19,152 nucleotides of DNA from Candidatus Bipolaricaulota bacterium (lineage in GTDB: Bacteria > Bipolaricaulota > Bipolaricaulia > UBA7950 > UBA9294): positions 1 through 19,152 of the forward strand of contig JAUWNS010000029.1 of the NCBI GenBank assembly GCA_030612485.1. Reading direction: 5' to 3'. The notes below the pieces were generated by a model. That model saw nothing but the letters and a program-made list of their open reading frames with translations. It had not been told where the DNA came from and did not search any database. Of the stretch, positions 6,281 to 13,202 are shown piece after piece (position 1 is the first letter of the stretch; every line of letters begins with the position of its first letter). Position numbers and translations under genes: made by a program.

Positions 6281-6363
6281 AGGATTGAGTGAGTTAGTGA
6301 TTGAGTGATTGAGTGATTGAACTTCCCAATCCCCCGATGATTCAATCTCCCGATCTCTCAATT
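6281..6363 (-). repeat. 83-bp inverted repeat, right arm
   Basis: This is the reverse-complement partner of 96-178, with about eight mismatches. The tandem 8-bp units read GATTGAGT/GAGTTAGT/GATTGAGT/GATTGAGT on the plus strand. The sequence beyond it (TTCAGCGTCCTCTGCGG) faintly resembles the flank of the other arm. It lies in the gap upstream of the trmY-like gene and codes for nothing. Confidence 0.85.
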
Positions 6364-6385
6364 CTTCAGCGTCCTCTGCGGTAAA

Positions 6386-6414
6386 ATGCTTGAAAACATG
6401 GATTAAGCTTGAAG
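6386..6414 (+). repeat. 29-bp direct repeat, copy B
   Basis: This matches 1033-1061 at 25 of 29 positions in the same orientation. It starts 22 bases beyond the right inverted-repeat arm. The rest of the gap to 6567 shows no gene I can support. Confidence 0.5.
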
Positions 6415-6567
6415 GCAGAAAGAAGCGCTGCCATAAGGATGTCCCCCTCAATGAGGACAGGCGATGGGTTGCTAGGTGATCGATTTCTCCTCTTCCCCGG
6501 TCGGAGTGTGTGGAGGATCACCAAGGAACAAGATAGGGTCAGATCATAAAGAGAATAAGGAGCCTGT

Positions 6568-6618
6568 ATGCATCGCCTGCAGGGGATTAAGGCCAGAATA
6601 AAAGGGAGCATCCAGTGA
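6568..6618 (+). CDS. Possible 16-codon leader peptide
   Basis: ATG at 6568 has a good ribosome site (AAGGAG, five bases upstream) and opens a frame of 16 codons rich in Ile, Lys, Arg and Gly. Its TGA (6616-6618) overlaps the GTG start of the next gene (GTGA). Such an overlap would couple translation of the downstream exported protein. There is no run of a single amino acid to suggest classical attenuation. Chance is possible at this length. Confidence 0.35.
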   Translation: MHRLQGIKARIKGSIQ

Positions 6619-7868
6619 CCTATCGTAGCGTAGTTATTGCAGTCGTGCTGATTCTTCTGGGGGCGAGCACCTGTCTGGCCTTGGGACCGTTTACTGGAAC
6701 GTGGGAGTCGGAGATCAGCCTATCCCCACAGCAGACAATGCCGTTCACCTCCTTCACTTCAACCCTTGATGTCTCTTTTCACATCGGCTTCTTGGAGGTA
6801 TCAAGCTCGTCTGATTTCATCTCCAGTGGGTGGCTATGGCAAGAGTTCGGCCTCTGCGCCTCGTTGGGGTTCGTCTCCTTCAATGGAGTTCTCCTCTTTG
6901 AGCCTCAATCCGGGTCGTTCCTCTACACACAGGGTGTTCTCACGTTTAACTTCTACCCGCTGATAATGAAGCTTTATTCCGCAATGACCAGCCCGCTCAC
7001 CTCCCATGGGTTGAACTATGGATACGTCCTTGATATCTACGGGGAACTCTTGAACGGGTATGCATCGTTCGAGAGTGCCACGTTCCTTGGGGCCGATCTG
7101 AGTGGGATCACCTTCGTCCAAACCGCTTCCAATACTAGCTCGAACCTCCTTACAAAGACGTACCTCACCGATCCCACCAGCGCCTCTGCTTGTCTCTGCT
7201 TCTCAGGGGAGGAGTTCACATTCAAAGCGGCGCTCTTCTCATGCATCGACCTGACGAGCGTCACCACCTTTGCCAAGATCGGGTTCGAGAGCCAGGAGAT
7301 CGAACTGTCGTTCGTACACCTATTCGGGCTCCCTCTCAACCTGACGCTTAACTACGTCTTCTCGCTCCAGACCGCGAGCCATACATTCACTCCCTCCCTA
7401 GAGACGAACTACGGTTGTCTGAAGATCTACAGCGGTATCTTGGGAAGCGGGGGGCAGATTACGGGAATCGAGATCTACGGGGTTGCATTTCAAGCCTCCT
7501 TTGCTGGAACAACCTTTACCAGCATCTCCAACCTGAATACGACGGACTACGTTATCACCACGCCGGCGTATGGTTCGATCATCGAGCTGGAATCGGATGC
7601 TATCGATGGGGGACACCTATTCTACGCGCAAGAGTACTGGGAGATCGTCTCGTTGACGGTTGAGACTCCGGTCCTAGGAATGGGAGGAAGTTTCACCTTC
7701 TCTGTCTCCACCTTCTTTTCCACCTCCACAGGGCTGTTGTTCGACTGGGGAAAGAGCGAGATAGGAGTGACTCTTAACCTCGGGAAGGCCTTCTCCGCAA
7801 CGAGTACAGTGATCATCGATACCACCGGGTTCTCCGAATGGAAGATCTCGATGACCGTATCCTGGTAG
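6615..7868 (+). CDS. Exported beta-rich protein, possible outer-membrane barrel
   Basis: This 417-residue protein has a signal peptide (basic start, hydrophobic core about 6-22, ending CLA). The mature part is full of short alternating polar/hydrophobic segments rich in Ser, Thr, Phe, Gly and Leu, with few charged residues and many candidate strands. It ends in an alternating strand, KISMTVSW, whose final aromatic residue resembles the C-terminal signature of outer-membrane beta-barrels. I recognise no named family; similar-looking exported proteins occur in Bipolaricaulota genomes as I recall them, but I could not check this. The GTG start is supported by AGGGAG eight bases upstream and overlaps the stop of the short leader frame. 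If it is a barrel, the organism is diderm. Confidence 0.75.
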   Translation: MTYRSVVIAVVLILLGASTCLALGPFTGTWESEISLSPQQTMPFTSFTSTLDVSFHIGFLEVSSSSDFISSGWLWQEFGLCASLGFVSFNGVLLFEPQSGSFLYTQGVLTFNFYPLIMKLYSAMTSPLTSHGLNYGYVLDIYGELLNGYASFESATFLGADLSGITFVQTASNTSSNLLTKTYLTDPTSASACLCFSGEEFTFKAALFSCIDLTSVTTFAKIGFESQEIELSFVHLFGLPLNLTLNYVFSLQTASHTFTPSLETNYGCLKIYSGILGSGGQITGIEIYGVAFQASFAGTTFTSISNLNTTDYVITTPAYGSIIELESDAIDGGHLFYAQEYWEIVSLTVETPVLGMGGSFTFSVSTFFSTSTGLLFDWGKSEIGVTLNLGKAFSATSTVIIDTTGFSEWKISMTVSW

Positions 7869-7906
7869 CAAGCAACCCTATTATTGCGGAAGATTGGCCT
7901 CGTTCC

Positions 7907-7935
7907 TTGCCTGTTTTCGGTCTGATTCCCACACT
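7907..7935 (+). promoter_or_regulatory. Putative leaderless promoter of the wecA-like gene
   Basis: TTGCCT (7907-7912), a 17-nt spacer and CACACT (7930-7935) precede the ATG at 7942 by six bases. The -10 box is poor (three of six). The geometry is the same as at the trmY-like gene, and no Shine-Dalgarno precedes this ATG. Confidence 0.35.
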
Positions 7936-7941
7936 TGCTGT

Positions 7942-8838
7942 ATGAACGGGACCCTTTTCATCGCGGCAGGGCTGGGGTGGGGCATGACGATTTTAGGAGC
8001 CTTTGCAATCCTTTACGTGGTGAAACGGTGGCCCTTCTATGCTCGTGAGGACGGACGTGCCATCGGGGGGTTGGCCCTCGTCCTCGGGATATTAGCCGGA
8101 GGGGGTATGATCATCCCCTCAATCGACCCTCTCCTCTTGCTTGGGGCGGGTGTCATTATACTCATCGGTCTTATCGACGATCGGATTGACCTCTCCCCGT
8201 GGCAGAAACTCGTAGGCCAGGGAGTAGCCGCTGTACTGGCCACAGCGGGGCTCTCCTCCATCGAAGCCATATCGCTTGGCGTTCCCTTTCCCCTTGGAAA
8301 TGCTCAATGGATCGTCACCTTCCTGTGGATTCTCACCCTGATCAACGCAGCGAACCTGATCGATGGACTAGATGGTCTCCTGATCACGGTCTTGGCCCCA
8401 TCGTTCGGCGCACTCGCCATCGTCGCTATCCTCCTCAGGAAGAACGTCACGGGTGGAGCCCTATCGCTCGCTGCACTGGGCGCCCTCTTGGGATTCTACC
8501 CGCTCAACCGCCACCACGGACGGCTCCTCCTGGGGGACACTGGAGCCGAGTTCATCGGTTACCTCCTCGCCCTTCTCACACTCACGATCTTCCAGCGCGG
8601 GGAAGGTGAATGGGCGGTCGTTCCGGCGCTTCTCATCGCCGCCGTCCCCTTAAGCGACACGACGTTCGCCGTCCTTCGCCGCCTGGTACACCACCGTTCG
8701 ATCTTTCGAGGGGATAGAGAACACATCCACCACCGACTGGCCGCACACATGGGAGAGAAGAAGGCGGTTACTACATTAGGGATCATGAGCCTATTCACAT
8801 CGGTTCTTGCGCTCCTTCTCTGGCAGTACGGGGCGTAG
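7942..8838 (+). CDS. WecA/TagO/MraY-family undecaprenyl-phosphate GlcNAc-1-phosphate transferase
   Basis: This 298-residue multi-spanning membrane enzyme transfers a sugar-1-phosphate, usually GlcNAc-1-P from UDP-GlcNAc, to undecaprenyl phosphate, the first step of O-antigen, teichoic-acid-like or other envelope polysaccharides. Diagnostic motifs on the cytoplasmic loops are DDRIDLSPWQK (79-89), NAANLIDGLDGL (135-146), LLGDTGAEFIG (196-206) and GDREHIHHRL (257-266). The DxxxHxHHR-like last motif fits the WecA/TagO branch rather than MraY, which acts on MurNAc-pentapeptide. About ten hydrophobic helices are visible. The frame is open to a TTG at 7894; the ATG at 7942 is chosen because it gives the normal N-terminus and the leader codes for unlikely residues. 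It follows the exported protein by 73 bases. The final polymer is unknown. Confidence 0.88.
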   Translation: MNGTLFIAAGLGWGMTILGAFAILYVVKRWPFYAREDGRAIGGLALVLGILAGGGMIIPSIDPLLLLGAGVIILIGLIDDRIDLSPWQKLVGQGVAAVLATAGLSSIEAISLGVPFPLGNAQWIVTFLWILTLINAANLIDGLDGLLITVLAPSFGALAIVAILLRKNVTGGALSLAALGALLGFYPLNRHHGRLLLGDTGAEFIGYLLALLTLTIFQRGEGEWAVVPALLIAAVPLSDTTFAVLRRLVHHRSIFRGDREHIHHRLAAHMGEKKAVTTLGIMSLFTSVLALLLWQYGA

Positions 8839-8847
8839 ATATCTCCG

Positions 8848-8877
8848 TTGCCCCTCCCCCACATGGTAGCGTAGAAT
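8848..8877 (+). promoter_or_regulatory. Promoter of the threonine dehydrogenase gene
   Basis: TTGCCC (8848-8853) and TAGAAT (8872-8877; five of six consensus) are 18 nt apart in the short gap after the wecA-like gene. A normal leader with GGGAGG then precedes the TTG start at 8909. Confidence 0.55.
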
Positions 8878-8908
8878 ACAGCGCTCAGCTAAAGAGAGGG
8901 AGGCTGCT

Positions 8909-9886
8909 TTGACGGGAAGAACAGAACGAATACTTATCACCGGGGCCGCTGGACAGATTGGCTCTGAGCTGACCCTGGCACTTCGCGAGCGGTACGGAGC
9001 AGAGAACGTGGTCGCGGCTGGACATCGCACCGAACCGAGCAGAACGTTGCGCGAGGGAGGACCGTTTGAACGCCTCGATGTGCAGGATAAGGAACAGATT
9101 GAGAAAGTTGTAGATCAATACAATATCGACACGATATTCCACATGGCCGCGATCCTCTCTGCTGTTGGTGAGGACAAGCCACAACTGGCTTGGCAGGTAA
9201 ACATGGGCGGTCTGTATAACATTCTCGAGGTAGCACGTGAACGACACCTTGCGCGTGTCTTCTCCCCGAGCTCGATTGCCGTCTTCGGGCCGGAGACGCC
9301 GCCCGATCCCGCGCCGCAGGCGCCACCGCTGCGGCCAACAACGATGTATGGGATCACCAAGGTCTCTGGAGAACTCCTTGGGGACTACTATGTACGTCGC
9401 TTTGGCCTTGACGTTCGTGGATTACGTTACCCCGGGATCATATCTAGCGAAACACTCCCCGGAGGAGGGACGACCGATTATGCGGTGGCGATCTTCTACG
9501 CCGCGATTGAAGAAAAGTGTTACACGTGTTTCGTGCGCAAGAATACGGTCCTTCCGATGATGTACATGCCCGATTGCATCAAGGCGACGATCGATCTGAT
9601 GGAGGCCGATCCCGCCCGCTTGGTCCATCACTGCGACTTTAACCTCGCAGGGATGAGTTTCTCCGCCGGAGAGCTTGCCACGGAGATCAAGAAGCATATC
9701 CCGGAGTTCACGTGCCACTACGCCCCGGACGCCCGGCAAGAGATTGCTGACACTTGGCCGCAGACGATCGACGATCGCGCCGCACGTGAGGAGTGGGGTT
9801 GGAAACCTTCCTACGACCTCGCCTCGATGACCACGGAGATGCTCTCACGTCTGAGCGAACGTCAGCGGCAGGGGAACTTGTACTGA
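8909..9886 (+). CDS. L-threonine 3-dehydrogenase, SDR (NAD-epimerase-like) type
   Basis: This 325-residue cytosolic enzyme oxidises L-threonine to 2-amino-3-ketobutyrate with NAD+; glycine and acetyl-CoA follow through a CoA ligase. Visible signatures are the Rossmann loop GAAGQIG (12-18), LDVQD (56-60), FHMAAILSAVGE (77-88), SSIAVFGP (121-128), catalytic Tyr147 and Lys151 in MYGITK, and LRYPGIIS with PGGGTTDYAVAIF (184-196). The last stretch separates this branch from UDP-glucose epimerases. Length is typical for the short-chain TDH of bacteria and animals, unrelated to the zinc-dependent E. coli Tdh. The TTG start has GGGAGG upstream at good spacing and no better in-frame start. The partner kbl is not in the window. 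A sugar epimerase is a less likely alternative. Confidence 0.87.
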   Translation: MTGRTERILITGAAGQIGSELTLALRERYGAENVVAAGHRTEPSRTLREGGPFERLDVQDKEQIEKVVDQYNIDTIFHMAAILSAVGEDKPQLAWQVNMGGLYNILEVARERHLARVFSPSSIAVFGPETPPDPAPQAPPLRPTTMYGITKVSGELLGDYYVRRFGLDVRGLRYPGIISSETLPGGGTTDYAVAIFYAAIEEKCYTCFVRKNTVLPMMYMPDCIKATIDLMEADPARLVHHCDFNLAGMSFSAGELATEIKKHIPEFTCHYAPDARQEIADTWPQTIDDRAAREEWGWKPSYDLASMTTEMLSRLSERQRQGNLY

Positions 9887-9952
9887 TGAAAAGGGTTCCT
9901 TGTCGTTTTGAGTGGGTAACTGAAAGTTAAGGTTGCCTGCGTCTTTGCTCTA

Positions 9953-10073
9953 AGGAAACCAGGAATCCAGGAAAAGAGCCGGAATTCTTGAGTTGGGAAC
10001 AAGAAAGACACGCGTTTCCTCTGGCTTCATAGTGAACCGCTATCGCATGCCTCTTTCTTGGTCTCCTGGCTTC
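9953..10073 (+). repeat. Imperfect inverted repeat in a convergent intergenic region
   Basis: AGGAAACCAGGAATCCAGGA (from 9953, continuing AAAGAGCC to 9980) is matched in inverse orientation by GCCTCTTTCTTGGTCTCCTG (from 10049, continuing to 10073). The arms are about 70 bases apart and could form a long imperfect hairpin. The 257-bp gap between the dehydrogenase and rplQ contains this and the terminator below; I see no gene in it. Confidence 0.45.
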
Positions 10074-10087
10074 AAGAGATTAAAAGC

Positions 10088-10119
10088 AAAAACCCCTCTT
10101 CACCCATGGGGTGGAGGGG
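10088..10119 (-). terminator. Rho-independent terminator of the ribosomal cluster
   Basis: On the minus strand, CCCCTCCACCC pairs with GGGTG..GAGGGG (11 bp with a two-base bulge, loop CAT) and is followed directly by TTTTT (10092-10088). It lies 25 bases downstream of the rplQ stop and ends the operon. Confidence 0.85.
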
Positions 10120-10143
10120 CAGCTTGCATATTATCTCAATCGC

Positions 10144-10494
10144 TTACACAAACATCAATCGGGCCGTCTCTGCGCCATCACCGCGACGGGGACCGAGCTT
10201 CAACACACGTGTATAACCGCCAGGGCGATCCTTGAACCGCGGCCCAATCTCAGCGAAGAGCTTATCGACCACTTCCTTGTCCCGTAAGCGGGAGAAGACG
10301 ATCCTCCGCGCGTGCAGGTCTCCCCGCCGCGCTAGGGTAATCACCCGCTCTGCGTACCTCTGCCCGGCTTTGGCGCGCTCAAACGTCGTATCCACCTTCT
10401 CGTGAAGAATCAGCCCCTTGGTGATATTCGCCAATACGCTCTGACGCCGTGTCTTCGTCATGCCGATCTTATCGATAGTTCGTCTATGCCTCAT
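10144..10494 (-). CDS. rplQ: Ribosomal protein L17 (bL17)
   Basis: This 116-residue large-subunit protein binds 23S rRNA near the peptide exit region. It has the usual opening MRHRRTIDKIGMTKTRRQSV, then NITKGLILHEKVDTTFERAK, and closes with DGAETARLMFV. The frame is open 14 codons further upstream, but that part overlaps rpoA; the ATG at 10494 gives the conserved start and has GGAGAAGG before it. It starts one base after the rpoA stop and is the last gene before the terminator. The rpoA-rplQ order is the standard bacterial one. Confidence 0.97.
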   Translation of the reverse strand: MRHRRTIDKIGMTKTRRQSVLANITKGLILHEKVDTTFERAKAGQRYAERVITLARRGDLHARRIVFSRLRDKEVVDKLFAEIGPRFKDRPGGYTRVLKLGPRRGDGAETARLMFV

Positions 10495-10495
10495 C

Positions 10496-11434
10496 TTAAC
10501 CTTCTCCTTCTTCCTTGAGCTGGTAGTCGAGCTCACGCAGCCGGTCTTCCACCTTGTTCAAGGTTTTCGATCCAAAACCATGGATGTCAAGCAACTCTTC
10601 ACGCGGTCGGGCAAGGAGTTCACCGAGTGTCGTGATTTCCGCCTCTTGCAGGAGGTTGCAGGCACGCTGGTCAAAGTTAAGTTTACTCAATAGGACGCCC
10701 AACAGACTCTCTTCCGCCTCTTCTTCCTCGACGACAAGCCCGAACGGATGCTCTGCAAAACCCTGGAATAAATCGAGGTGGCGTTGTAAGATCCGCGCCG
10801 CCTCGGAGAGCGCTTCCTCCGGCCTAATCGCCCCGGTCGTAGTCAGATCGAGGATCAGCCGTTCGTAACCGGTCTTTCCACCAACACGAGTCTCCTCGAT
10901 CACGAAGTTAACCTGCCGAACAGGTGAGAAATCGGAATCGATCGGGATAATGGCCAAGGGAGAATCATCGAGCCTGTTCATCTCCGCCGGGCGGTACCCG
11001 TATCCCGTCTCGACCTCCATCTCCATCTCAAGGGTCCCTTTCTCATTTAACGTCGCAATATGTAGGTCGGGGTTAATGACCTCTACTCCAGGCGGAAGCG
11101 CGATATCGGATGCAGCCACCTTACAAGGACCACTCTTCTCAAGGGTGAGGCGTTTCAGTTCCTCGCCGTAGAGGCGCAGTGAAAGTCCCTTCAGGTTGAG
11201 AATGATCTCGAGAATATCCTCCCTGACTCCCTCGATCGTATCGTACTCGTGGTACTTGCCGGAAAAGTTGACCCGCACCACTGCCGACCCTGGGATTGCA
11301 GAAAGAAGGACACGCCGCAGGCTGTTACCAAATGTCGTGGCGAACCCCCGTTCAAGCGGTTCGAGCACGATCCTTCCCTGCTGCTCGGATAGCTCCTCAA
11401 CCTTGACCTGTTGCGGGAAGATCAGCTCATCCAT
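10496..11434 (-). CDS. rpoA: RNA polymerase alpha subunit
   Basis: This 312-residue subunit dimerises to nucleate RNA polymerase assembly. The N-terminal domain contains LEPLERGFATTFGNSLRRVLL (first 20: LEPLERGFATTFGNSLRRVL, about 23-42), the dimerisation and beta-contact region, and GKTGYERLILDLTT. An acidic linker (VVEEEEAEES) leads to the C-terminal helix-hairpin-helix domain (about 245-305) with LNFDQRACNLLQEAEITTLG and IHGFGSKTLNKVEDRL, which contacts UP elements and activators. Both domains are complete. GGAGG seven bases before the ATG overlaps the end of rpsD. Confidence 0.98.
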   Translation of the reverse strand: MDELIFPQQVKVEELSEQQGRIVLEPLERGFATTFGNSLRRVLLSAIPGSAVVRVNFSGKYHEYDTIEGVREDILEIILNLKGLSLRLYGEELKRLTLEKSGPCKVAASDIALPPGVEVINPDLHIATLNEKGTLEMEMEVETGYGYRPAEMNRLDDSPLAIIPIDSDFSPVRQVNFVIEETRVGGKTGYERLILDLTTTGAIRPEEALSEAARILQRHLDLFQGFAEHPFGLVVEEEEAEESLLGVLLSKLNFDQRACNLLQEAEITTLGELLARPREELLDIHGFGSKTLNKVEDRLRELDYQLKEEGEG

Positions 11435-11445
11435 ATTTAAACCTC

Positions 11446-12069
11446 CTAGCGGGAGTAATACTCGACAATCAGATTCGCAGCAATACTGTACCCCGTCTCC
11501 TCCAGGTTGGGAAGCGCGATCGCCTGGAACTTCATCGCATCAAGGTTCTTCTCCAGCCAGCGAGGAAGCTCGCGCCCCTTGTTCGTCTCGAGGATCGCCT
11601 TCAACCGAGCCCGTCTCCCTTCCTTCACCTCAACAGTGTCCCCTTCGTTCAGCAGGATAGATGGAATATTGCTCGGACGGCCGTTCAATTGGAAATGTCC
11701 GTGCGTAATGAACTGACGGGCCTGGTCACGCGAGGCAGCAAACCCAGCACGGTAGAGCACGTTGTCAAACCGCCGTTCAAGGAGCATCAACAGAGCATCA
11801 CCAGTGACTCCCTTCTGCCGCTTCGCCTGCATCACGTAGTTGCGGAACTGGCGCTCACGCAACCCGTAGATCCGACGCACCTTTTGCTTCTCACGCAGGT
11901 GAAGGAGGTACTGACTCCGCCGCGTACGGTGTTTCCTCGAGCGTTCTCCAGGCGGCAAGCTACGCCGCGACATTGGGCAACTCTGCGTGTAGCACCGCTC
12001 CCCTTTCAGGAAGAGTTTCTCGCCTTCCCGGCGGCATTTCTTGCACTTGGGCCCTGTATCTCTTCCCAT
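11446..12069 (-). CDS. rpsD: Ribosomal protein S4 (uS4), zinc-binding form
   Basis: This 207-residue small-subunit assembly protein binds the 5' domain of 16S rRNA. Four cysteines in the N-terminus (CKKC at 9-12, then GERCYTQSC) mark the C+ zinc-finger form. The S4 RNA-binding domain follows, with LLERRFDNVLYRAGFAASRD (about 95-114) and QFITHGHFQLNGRPSNIPS. Start ATG overlaps the rpsK stop (TAATG) and has GGGGAG upstream. In many bacteria S4 represses this part of the cluster, but no operator was identified here. Confidence 0.97.
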   Translation of the reverse strand: MGRDTGPKCKKCRREGEKLFLKGERCYTQSCPMSRRSLPPGERSRKHRTRRSQYLLHLREKQKVRRIYGLRERQFRNYVMQAKRQKGVTGDALLMLLERRFDNVLYRAGFAASRDQARQFITHGHFQLNGRPSNIPSILLNEGDTVEVKEGRRARLKAILETNKGRELPRWLEKNLDAMKFQAIALPNLEETGYSIAANLIVEYYSR

Positions 12070-12419
12070 TATCGTCTCCCCTTGATGCTACTATGGGAGA
12101 TCGGGGTAACGTTGCGCACTTCTTCAACTCGAATCCCGGACCCCTTGATCGTCTGCACCACAGACTGGCGTCCCGATCCTGTGCCCTTTACCGCCACACT
12201 AACCGATCGAATCCCATAGTCCTTAAGCTCACGCACGAGAGACTCGGCCGCGATCTGGGCGGCATAAGGAGTCCCCTTCCGCGATCCCTTGTACCCCACA
12301 ACACCTGGGCTTTTCCAGGTAATCGGATTACCGTTCAGGTCCGTCACCGTAATGATAGTATTGTTGTAGGTAGCATGGATGTGGATCTGCGCTCGCTCTA
12401 GCTTGATATTCTTCGCCAT
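12069..12419 (-). CDS. rpsK: Ribosomal protein S11 (uS11), divergent C-terminus
   Basis: This 116-residue platform protein sits beside the mRNA exit channel. The core is clear: IHIHATYNNTIITVTDLNGN (about 12-31), VVGYKGSRKGTPYAAQIAAE (about 40-59) and VAVKGTGSGRQ. It is shorter than the roughly 129 residues of E. coli S11, and the near-invariant C-terminal PHNGCRPPK is replaced by SHSSIKGRR. The frame and the junction with rpsD leave no room for a longer tail. The usual VKGPGPGRE also reads VKGTGSGRQ. It lies two bases after rpsM. Confidence 0.95.
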   Translation of the reverse strand: MAKNIKLERAQIHIHATYNNTIITVTDLNGNPITWKSPGVVGYKGSRKGTPYAAQIAAESLVRELKDYGIRSVSVAVKGTGSGRQSVVQTIKGSGIRVEEVRNVTPISHSSIKGRR

Positions 12420-12421
12420 CT

Positions 12422-12787
12422 TTACCTCTTCTTCCCTGCTTTAGCCGGTCGGGATCCCTTCCATGTGCGCGCGTTAGACCGCGTCCGTTGCCCACGAACC
12501 GGAAGCCGCCTCTTATGGCGAACCCCGCGGTAGGCATTGATATCCTTCAACCGTTGGATGTTCGAGAAGACCCGACGACGCAGATCTCCCTCTACCTCGA
12601 ACTGCTCCACCTCGCGCCGCAGGGCAGCAACCTCTTGCTCTGTCAGGTCCTTCCCGCGTATGTCCGGGGAGATTCCCGTCTTCTCGATAATCTCCACCGC
12701 CCGCGTTCGACCAATGCCGAAGATATAGGTCAATCCTATCTCTATCCTCTTGTCATTGGGTAGGTTGACCCCGGATATCCGTGCCAT
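12422..12787 (-). CDS. rpsM: Ribosomal protein S13 (uS13)
   Basis: This 121-residue protein of the 30S head contacts the large subunit and P-site tRNA. It begins [20 protein letters not shown] and has [10 protein letters not shown], then the typical basic C-terminal stretch [20 protein letters not shown] and a Lys-rich end (KAGKKR). Length is normal. GGGGAG lies six bases before the ATG; the gene begins 12 bases after rpmJ. Confidence 0.98.
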   Translation of the reverse strand: MARISGVNLPNDKRIEIGLTYIFGIGRTRAVEIIEKTGISPDIRGKDLTEQEVAALRREVEQFEVEGDLRRRVFSNIQRLKDINAYRGVRHKRRLPVRGQRTRSNARTWKGSRPAKAGKKR

Positions 12788-12799
12788 AGTACTCTCCCC

Positions 12800-12913
12800 C
12801 TAGCCTTGTCGCTGCTTGTGCTTGGGATTCTTGCAGATGATCATCACCCGGCCATTGCGGCGAATCACCTTGCACTTAGCACACATCTTCTTTACAGAAC
12901 TTCGAACCTTCAT
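12800..12913 (-). CDS. rpmJ: Ribosomal protein L36 (bL36), zinc form
   Basis: This 37-residue protein starts [20 protein letters not shown] and ends PKHKQRQG. Cys11 and Cys14, Cys27 and His32 are the zinc ligands of the C+ form. The position between infA and rpsM is canonical. It starts 19 bases after the infA stop; the ribosome site is weak. It is short enough to be missed by automatic gene calling. Confidence 0.97.
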   Translation of the reverse strand: MKVRSSVKKMCAKCKVIRRNGRVMIICKNPKHKQRQG

Positions 12914-12932
12914 CGTAATCGAGCGTTTGTGA

Positions 12933-13202
12933 CTAGCTCTCCCGGTAAACAATCCGCCCCTTTGTCAGGTCATACGGGGAGAACTCCACGATCACGCGGT
13001 CCCCCGTCAAGATACGGATGTAGTGCTTCCGGATCTTCCCAGAGATGTGACACAGAACGATATGCTCGTTAGAAAACTGCACTCGAAACATCGAACCCGG
13101 GAGGCTCTCTATCACCTCACCGCGTTGACGAATAACATCTGTGTCTTTGGAGCTAGGATACGAAGACCTCCGTTTCTGCCCCTGTTTATCTGGTTTAGCC
13201 AC
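12933..13202 (-). CDS. infA: Translation initiation factor IF-1 with N-terminal extension
   Basis: IF-1 binds the ribosomal A site during initiation. The OB-fold is clear: [34 protein letters not shown] (about 54-73) and [15 protein letters not shown]. Before it stands an extra basic segment of about 20 residues ([19 protein letters not shown]) where most IF-1 proteins have only a few residues. No ATG, GTG or TTG in that segment offers a shorter start. GTG 13202 is chosen because it gives the common MAK opening, with GAGAAG just upstream; GTG 13217 is also in frame but abuts its ribosome site. Overlaps the end of map by eight bases. Confidence 0.93.
   Translation of the reverse strand: MAKPDKQGQKRRSSYPSSKDTDVIRQRGEVIESLPGSMFRVQFSNEHIVLCHISGKIRKHYIRILTGDRVIVEFSPYDLTKGRIVYRES

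Noticed and set aside
6366..6611. 81-codon minus-strand frame in the gap before the exported protein gene
   Set aside because: It has no ribosome site, no recognisable domain and spans a repeat and the ribosome site of the opposite-strand gene.
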